Positions 59,222-64,000 of a DNA stretch of 64,000 nucleotides are shown here, piece after piece. The translations under genes and the position numbers were made by a program. The stretch's first letter is position 1; each line of letters opens with the position of its first letter. The notes beneath the pieces are model-generated. The model saw nothing but the letters and a program-made list of their open reading frames with translations. It was not told the origin of the DNA and made no database searches. Source of the stretch: Karalla daura (taxonomy: Eukaryota; Chordata; Actinopteri; Chaetodontiformes; Leiognathidae); contig CM055196.1 of the NCBI GenBank assembly GCA_029224185.1, positions 12,898,009-12,962,008 on the forward strand. Direction: 5' to 3'.

Positions 59222-62200
59222 CCACAGTGTGCATAGGTCACTGAACTTTGAATAAAACTGCCTAGACCTCGTTGTTGTATTAATACAAGCTTGCTGGATT
59301 AATACAAAAGCTTGCTCTCTCATTTCCTTTTGCAGTATATGGGAAAAGTCAATCTGCACGCCTTTGAAGAATGGTGTGGGAACTCTATAGCTGAACTCCG
59401 TAAGAACAGACGCTATCCTCTGCATCCTCATGTGAGTCAAAGCCATGTAGTCCAATCTCTGATCTGATTTGGGTTATTATGCTTAATTCTATCATGAACA
59501 CTCTTATAAATCTTATAGAATATACACATTGAGGTCTTAGCATGAAGAACTTCGTAGCTAATCCATATTAGATTCTCTTGTAGTTACTATCATATTTACC
59601 CTTCATCTAACAAGTAATCTTTAGAGGAAAACATTGAGTTAAACAAATGAAGAGGTAGGACTCTTTTAGCTTTCTCTGGCAACATGGTGAGCCTGTTTCA
59701 CCTGTTGAGCAACATGTCATAAGTTTCCTATTATAGACACATGAAGAAATTTGCCGAAGGCTGTGAAGAGCCACAAAAGCAATAACTCTCTGCTGGTCGA
59801 AGCAAACATAAAAATACTCTTAAATTACTAAATAAAGCTTGGATGAGATATAGTCTGTCTTAGGGAAAGTACATGAAATATATAAAAAATATACTTAATC
59901 ACACTGCGCTTTTAAGTGGTAGACTTAAGGTGTAATCCAGCTTTAAGGAAACATCATGACTAAATCGTTGTGTTTCCCTCTCCTTTTTTCTTTCAGGTCA
60001 GGACCACAGTGACTGAACTAGCTGTCACTCCACAGAAGACAGACTTTGGGATCAGGATATTTGGTTATATACATCCACACACTGATGGTACATATAAACA
60101 GTCATCTGGTGCCTGTCTGTCCTGTCATCTTTGTGAGTTCATGCCAGAAATGCTTTTGTCTTGATTGATCGTTGTCTCCTTTTGTGTCCCTGTCTTTCAG
60201 GAAACTTTGTGTTTGCTTTGAGCTCTCACATGAACTCAGAATTTTGGCTGAGCACAGATGATTCTCCCGTTAATGTGAAGTTACTGGCATATGTTGGAAA
60301 GGTACATATGTGTCTTCCATTTAAGTGACTAAAATTACAACAATTCCCATGCATTTTCATGTAATGTTCAGAAATTTTGATTTTAGAATAAATCCAGGTG
60401 ATTGTAATGTTGTTAACACAGGTTCTAGGGCCTAATTTAGCCCACAGGGCCTAGTGCAGGTTAGACTGGTTGTTCTGTTGCTCAGTTGTTAGGCATGATG
60501 ATGTTTCCAAATAGCACTCATTGAAACTGCTTTTGCGGTTTGGAGGTATGTTGAGTACCACACCCTACCTACACCCTTCATCAAGGAACTTAGGAACTCA
60601 CTCAGACTATAACAAAAAACTTGGGGGTCATATTGAGTTGGCGTTGGCATGTTTTAGGGTGCTTTACTGTATTTATCACTCACAGATGGAAAAGCATCTT
60701 GATGTGTTGTCAGAGCCCTATTAAAACTTTTCTGATCCGTCATGATGTCATGGGAATAACAATTTAGCAAATTATTCGCATACAATACGCATACAATATG
60801 CATACAATACGCATATAAGCACCATGTAACTATGGTGCTTATGTAAGTGCTTGTGAGCCTTCACCACCATTACACCAGCTCAACTCTGGTAGTAGCTGTG
60901 GGAAAGTGGCACCAGAATCACTGGTTTCCTGCTCTAAAGCAAATGAGTGCCTCATCATCAGGCTTCAATTCCACGAAGTCAGAACGATACATCTTCTGTG
61001 TCTCTTCTGTCTGTCTCATTGTCTCTGGTAGCTCCTCTGTGCTTGAACTCCATTTGGTTCACATGACACCTTGAATCTTTGAGGAAATCAATGCCCAGCA
61101 CATTAAGTACAATCGTGCCAGAGGCAGGTCACTGTTGTTGCCTGTTACTAAGTCTGGATGATGCAAAGTAAGAGGTGCAACCTTTGGAGTCTACAGCCTC
61201 AGTGAATGGTATTTTCACATGATGAACTCACAGTTGTCATTGTCACCATGCAAACAAGGCCACACAAACCCAAAGATTGTAAGCAATCATTACAACGTAA
61301 TTCTACACAGAGGCAATCTTTTTATTATTCTTTTTTAACTTCTCCTGTCCAGCATCCTCGGCATACAACACAGTACTGAATGCCTTTGTAGCACCAAGAA
61401 GATTTTATTTTACAAGAGATGCTGTTTGATAGCTTTGTGGATCTATTTGAGAAAAATATAAGTGCTTATAGAAGTCTTTGAAAGTGTTATTAATTTCTTC
61501 ATGGGAGTGGATTAGTTTTCCAGGCATGTCTTTAATGGTTGGAGATCTTGTTTTTTTCCTTCTTTTGTAGACAGGTGTAGAGTGGACAGCACCAGGCGAG
61601 TTTAAAAAATTTGCCAGTCAGACATCTGAGCCGTTATGGTGAGTTGACTGCATCCATCACACCTAGACTGCAAAAAAATGCACGGTCATGTGGGATTTCT
61701 AGGGATCTAGAAACTACACATTACAATTTTTAAATATCCTGATGCTAATATTACCAAATCTCTATAAAATTTTAAGAAATAAAAAATGTATAAAAAAAAG
61801 AAGCCAGAAAGCCTCATGTGTGATCTCAGAAGGCTCCTATACTCATCAATGGTTTGTATCCTACCTACACTGTTACCATAACACTTACAACACCCAGTAG
61901 TGTCATGGGGGTCTGGTAGAACACACATACTGAAGCATACATAGGATGGAGGCAGGAAATATAACCAGAATAAATTGCTAGTTCATTGCAGGACAGACAC
62001 ACTATTCACTATCTCAATTTGAGTCTCCAATTTAAATTACCATGCATGAAACCAGAGTACCAGGAGAACACCCATGCACACACAGGGATATTCTCCCTTT
62101 GTGTGCATGTATTTTCTCCTGGTTTTCTCCCACAGTCCAAAACCCGTGCATTCTGATGGTCTGTTTCGTATCTGTGTATTGTGATTGTTGTAGTACTGTT

Positions 62201-62559
62201 TTGTTGTCTGACAGGTTGTCTGATCGGAAGAAGTACTTTTTTGAAGTTCTCCACAAGCAAAATAACAAAGGCTTTACCCACGTGGAGGTGGCAGTAAGTA
62301 GTCTCTTTCTGTTCATCACATTTCATCACCGTCATCTGTCATCCTCAGGCTTGTGCTTATTTTCCAGTGCAGCATGAGAAACAGAATAAAGAGTTCTGTG
62401 TGTTTGTGTTGGCACAGTGGCAGCTTCAAGAGCAGGATTCGGTTTTCAAGGTTATTGATTCCAAACATATCTCCCTTTATGTTGGTAAGTATATGAAAAT
62501 CATGCTGTGTATGTGTGTGTATGTGTGTGTGTGTGTGTATAGGCATGTGTGTGTGTGTG

Positions 62560-62594
<35 letters not shown>

Positions 62595-63704
62595 GCTATT
62601 AAGAAGTTGATTTCTCACTGGTTCCATTTCACAGATGAGTCTGCTTTGTTACTCGGTGATATTCTCCACATACCAGAGACGCTTGCCAGCCACCAGCAGA
62701 GCCCCACAGAACAACATATAGTCATAGACATGGCAAGAGTGGATCATCGAGACACACTATACAACGGTAAGGAATTTCTTTCTGTAACTGCGCTGAAGTC
62801 ATGTCTGGCCAATGCATCTTGTTTCCCTGCAATGAATTAATGTTTGTTTGCAGTGCCTTTGATGAACAGCACACTTCTGCAAAATGTTCTGCCCGATTGC
62901 CCGTACAAGCCCAGTTACGTTATGCGAGGCAAAGCTGTGGCTCGCTACCAAGGCAAAGATTTTGTACGTATATGGGTTATTTTATTTAGACGTTGACTGG
63001 CTGAGCTGCAGATCAAAGTAGTCTTATGAGCTCAGCATAGTTGCAAATAGTACGGATGTCTCTTTGTATATACATCAATAGAGAAATTCAGGAAGCTTTG
63101 TCTGCATTATGCAGCTCCTCAAATAGACAAACAATGCTCAGATTTTCATGCTGAGCATTGTTTGTCTGTGAGAAGTTTATAATGCCTTCTGGGCAATAGA
63201 CATGTAACAGTCATGTTGCTCAGCCTTTGCTCAAACATTTCTGAAATCATTTTGGTCCCTAAAAAACACAAACGAAAAAAATCCATGTTCACTCTTAATA
63301 ACATTTCACCTCTCTCTCCCCAGATTTCTTTGTCCTATGTCTACCCAAATGACTACACCCGACTTACCCATAAGGAGACAGAAGACAGCTGCTTCTACTC
63401 AAAGTTAGACCTCCCTTTAAGCAAAAATGCATATTGCTGGAAAAGGCCAAATTAGAAGGTTTATAGTACCCTTAAAACATCCTCTGCTCTACAGGTTTGA
63501 CTTAACGGAATACACGGAACTAGCGAAGAAAGAGCCTAAATGGGATCAGAGCTTCTCAGTCGGAAATATGGAATTTCATACACAGTGGTCACACAATCAT
63601 AAATACACTGATTGCAACACAGTAGGCAATTTGTTGCTCCACGAGAATGACGTTCTGCCCGTGGTTCAGGCTTTCTTGGATCAACTGAATAAAAAGCAAA
63701 AAGA
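54526..63704 (+). CDS. b4galnt3: Beta-1,4-N-acetylgalactosaminyltransferase 3-like (5' and middle part)
   Basis: Golgi type II enzyme that adds GalNAc to GlcNAc-beta termini (LacdiNAc). The ATG at 54526 opens a signal anchor (FGTFLVGAFVVIYLRIA), probably exon 1, ending near 54670. One or more stem exons between it and 59336 were not found, because the phases do not join. Clear exons: 59336-59431, 59997-60087, 60201-60301, 61571-61638, 62215-62293, 62418-62484, 62635-62766, 62854-62963, 63324-63403 and 63495-63704, 344 codons in phase. The PA14-type domain reads NLHAFEEWCGNSI, FGIRIFGYIHPHTDG, VGKTGVEWTAPGEF and YFFEVLHKQNNKG. It is followed by NVLPDCPYKPSYV, RYQGKDF and VYPNDYTRLTHKET. DCPYKPSY favours B4GALNT3 over B4GALNT4. 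The linker before WDQSFSVGNMEF is only about 15 residues, against about 200 in human. The catalytic domain lies beyond the window. Confidence 0.85.
55030..55147. repeat. (TA)n-rich low-complexity repeat
   Basis: AT/TATG/TACG repeat containing two copies of a ~50-bp motif (atatatatatgtatatgtgtttatatgtatatatacgtat). A shorter (TA)n run lies at 55689-55712. Confidence 0.9.
55839..56871 (-). mobile_element. 5'-truncated L1-type LINE with target-site duplication
   Basis: On the minus strand, 1.03 kb of LINE 3' end. It carries the C-terminal part of the ORF2 protein (AAWEQELGLHLNDDWW, DTCDKCHASFCNLTHMFY, TSLLARRHILSNWK), then AT-rich 3' UTR, AATAAA and an A-run ending at 55839. Both ends carry the same 13 bp, TGAAATCAATATC (55826-55838 and 56872-56884), a perfect target-site duplication. 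The frame is open from the 5' junction except for one TGA, one codon before the start of the longer open stretch at 56612. It is dead by truncation. It lies inside the large 5' intron of the b4galnt3-like gene. Confidence 0.85.
56905..56968 (+). repeat. Perfect 32-bp tandem duplication
   Basis: Two exact adjacent copies of a 32-base unit beginning gtagcccgaaccctataaca, next to the right target duplication of the LINE insertion. Confidence 0.9.
57011..58370 (-). mobile_element. L2-like LINE 3' fragment
   Basis: Minus strand. The C-terminal reverse-transcriptase part reads KNLGVSFDQDLSFSSHI, FHLRNIAKIRHLLP, HAFVTSRLDYCNSLLAG and LQLIQNVAARVLTKT, typical of fish L2/CR1-group LINEs. The frame then breaks: the expected continuation is degraded around 57850-57950. 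A 3' region follows, ending in the tail tctgagataacagctgttatgat..cacttaaaacaaataaagttga at 57015-57075. The 5' limit (about 58370) is approximate, and I saw no target duplication. Confidence 0.75.
59189..59219. repeat. (GT)n microsatellite
   Basis: Short pure GT repeat, 115 bp upstream of a b4galnt3-like exon. Confidence 0.9.
60776..60843. repeat. Short tandem repeat plus hairpin in b4galnt3-like intron
   Basis: Four copies of a ~10-bp unit (gcatacaata and variants), immediately followed by ataagcaccatg-taac-tatggtgcttat, a 12-bp stem with one mismatch. Confidence 0.7.
61920..62170 (+). repeat. Decayed fish dispersed repeat with internal inverted repeat
   Basis: Pieces of the dispersed family (cattgcaggacagacacac..gagtctccaatttaa..catgcatg..ggagaacacccatgcacacacaggga), followed directly by a reversed piece (tgtgtgcatgtattttctcctggttttctcccacagtccaaaaccc). 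The two oppose each other at 62088-62094. Confidence 0.55.
62505..62594. repeat. (GT)n(AT)n compound microsatellite
   Basis: GT runs passing into AT runs, in the intron between exons ending 62484 and starting 62635 of the b4galnt3-like gene. The AT tract ends 40 bp before the acceptor. Confidence 0.92.
63125..63167. repeat. Perfect 17-bp inverted repeat (hairpin) in intron
   Basis: agacaaacaatgctcag and its exact reverse complement are separated by a 9-base loop (attttcatg). The stem can add one G-U and one A-T pair outwards. It lies in the intron of the b4galnt3-like gene. No known RNA family recognised. Confidence 0.85.
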
Positions 63705-64000
63705 GTAAGTGTTGTATTACATGCATGTACCACAGAATTTCTTTCTTTCTTTCTCTTTTTCTTTCTTTATTTGCTATTACAAGATCTCTCAATTTGTAGT
63801 CTGTTAGAATGGACCTTGGCAGGTTGATACCGTAAATACAAATGATAATCAGGGTTGTATGCTTTTTCATACTGTTGATTGTAATCACCTCAGACACCTA
63901 AGGACCTATAATTAATTTTAAACAGCAGCCATGCACACAGCTTACGAACCCAAATATCAGTTTTAATTTTTGATTGAGAAAATGGAAAAATTTTCACAGG
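63705..64000 (+). other. b4galnt3: Intron at the window edge
   Basis: Begins with a good donor (gtaagt). The (TTTC)n tract is the only thing I can identify before the window ends. Catalytic-domain exons must lie further on. Confidence 0.6.
63738..63770. repeat. (TTTC)n microsatellite
   Basis: About 8 imperfect TTTC units just after the last visible b4galnt3-like exon. Confidence 0.9.

Overview
This window is vertebrate nuclear DNA and almost certainly comes from a teleost fish, probably a compact percomorph-type genome. The genes are split by GT-AG introns, many about 80-300 bp. The spaces between are full of (AC)n/(GT)n microsatellites and old retrotransposon and DNA-transposon pieces of fish type. 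The conserved proteins resemble the mammalian ones closely but not exactly. Nothing looks bacterial, phage or CRISPR.

Eight protein-coding genes can be read. Exon phases were checked by hand in each, and the five that are complete across several exons (dnaja2, ppp6r2, mob2-like, miox, lmf2) add up to whole codons. Left to right: (1) 13-3309 (+), the 3' part of a coiled-coil protein I do not recognise; (2) 5023-8524 (-), dnaja2, complete, 9 exons, 411 aa; (3) 11606-19508 (+), ppp6r2, complete coding region, 23 coding exons, 919 aa, with a non-coding first exon near 9.8-10.02 kb; (4) 23863-27807 (+), a divergent MOB2-like kinase activator, 5 exons, 227 aa; (5) 31997-37130 (+), adm2 (adrenomedullin-2/intermedin), 2 exons, 163 aa; (6) 41011-43522 (+), miox, 10 exons, 286 aa; (7) 44292-49932 (-), lmf2, 14 exons, 728 aa; (8) about 54526 to beyond 63704 (+), a b4galnt3-like GalNAc-transferase cut by the window edge before its catalytic domain.

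The order ppp6r2 - (mob2-like) - adm2 - miox - lmf2, with these orientations, matches the human 22q13.33 block PPP6R2-SBF1-ADM2-MIOX-LMF2. Here SBF1 is absent and a MOB2-like gene sits in its place. The flanking dnaja2 (human 16q) and b4galnt3 (human 12p) reflect fish-specific linkage. The genes do not form an operon or one pathway. They are a chaperone, a phosphatase scaffold, a kinase co-activator, a peptide hormone, an inositol catabolic enzyme, an ER multi-pass protein and a Golgi glycosyltransferase.

The 50-59 kb stretch is repeat-rich. It holds a non-autonomous hAT-like element with terminal inverted repeats and a near-perfect 8-bp target duplication, an L1-type LINE fragment bounded by a perfect 13-bp target duplication, an L2-like LINE 3' end whose tail recurs elsewhere in the window, and a second L1-type remnant. 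I found no convincing undescribed molecular system. The most useful leads are the divergent, probably N-myristoylated MOB2 paralogue, the unidentified coiled-coil gene, the shortened linker of the b4galnt3-like protein, and two intronic hairpins.
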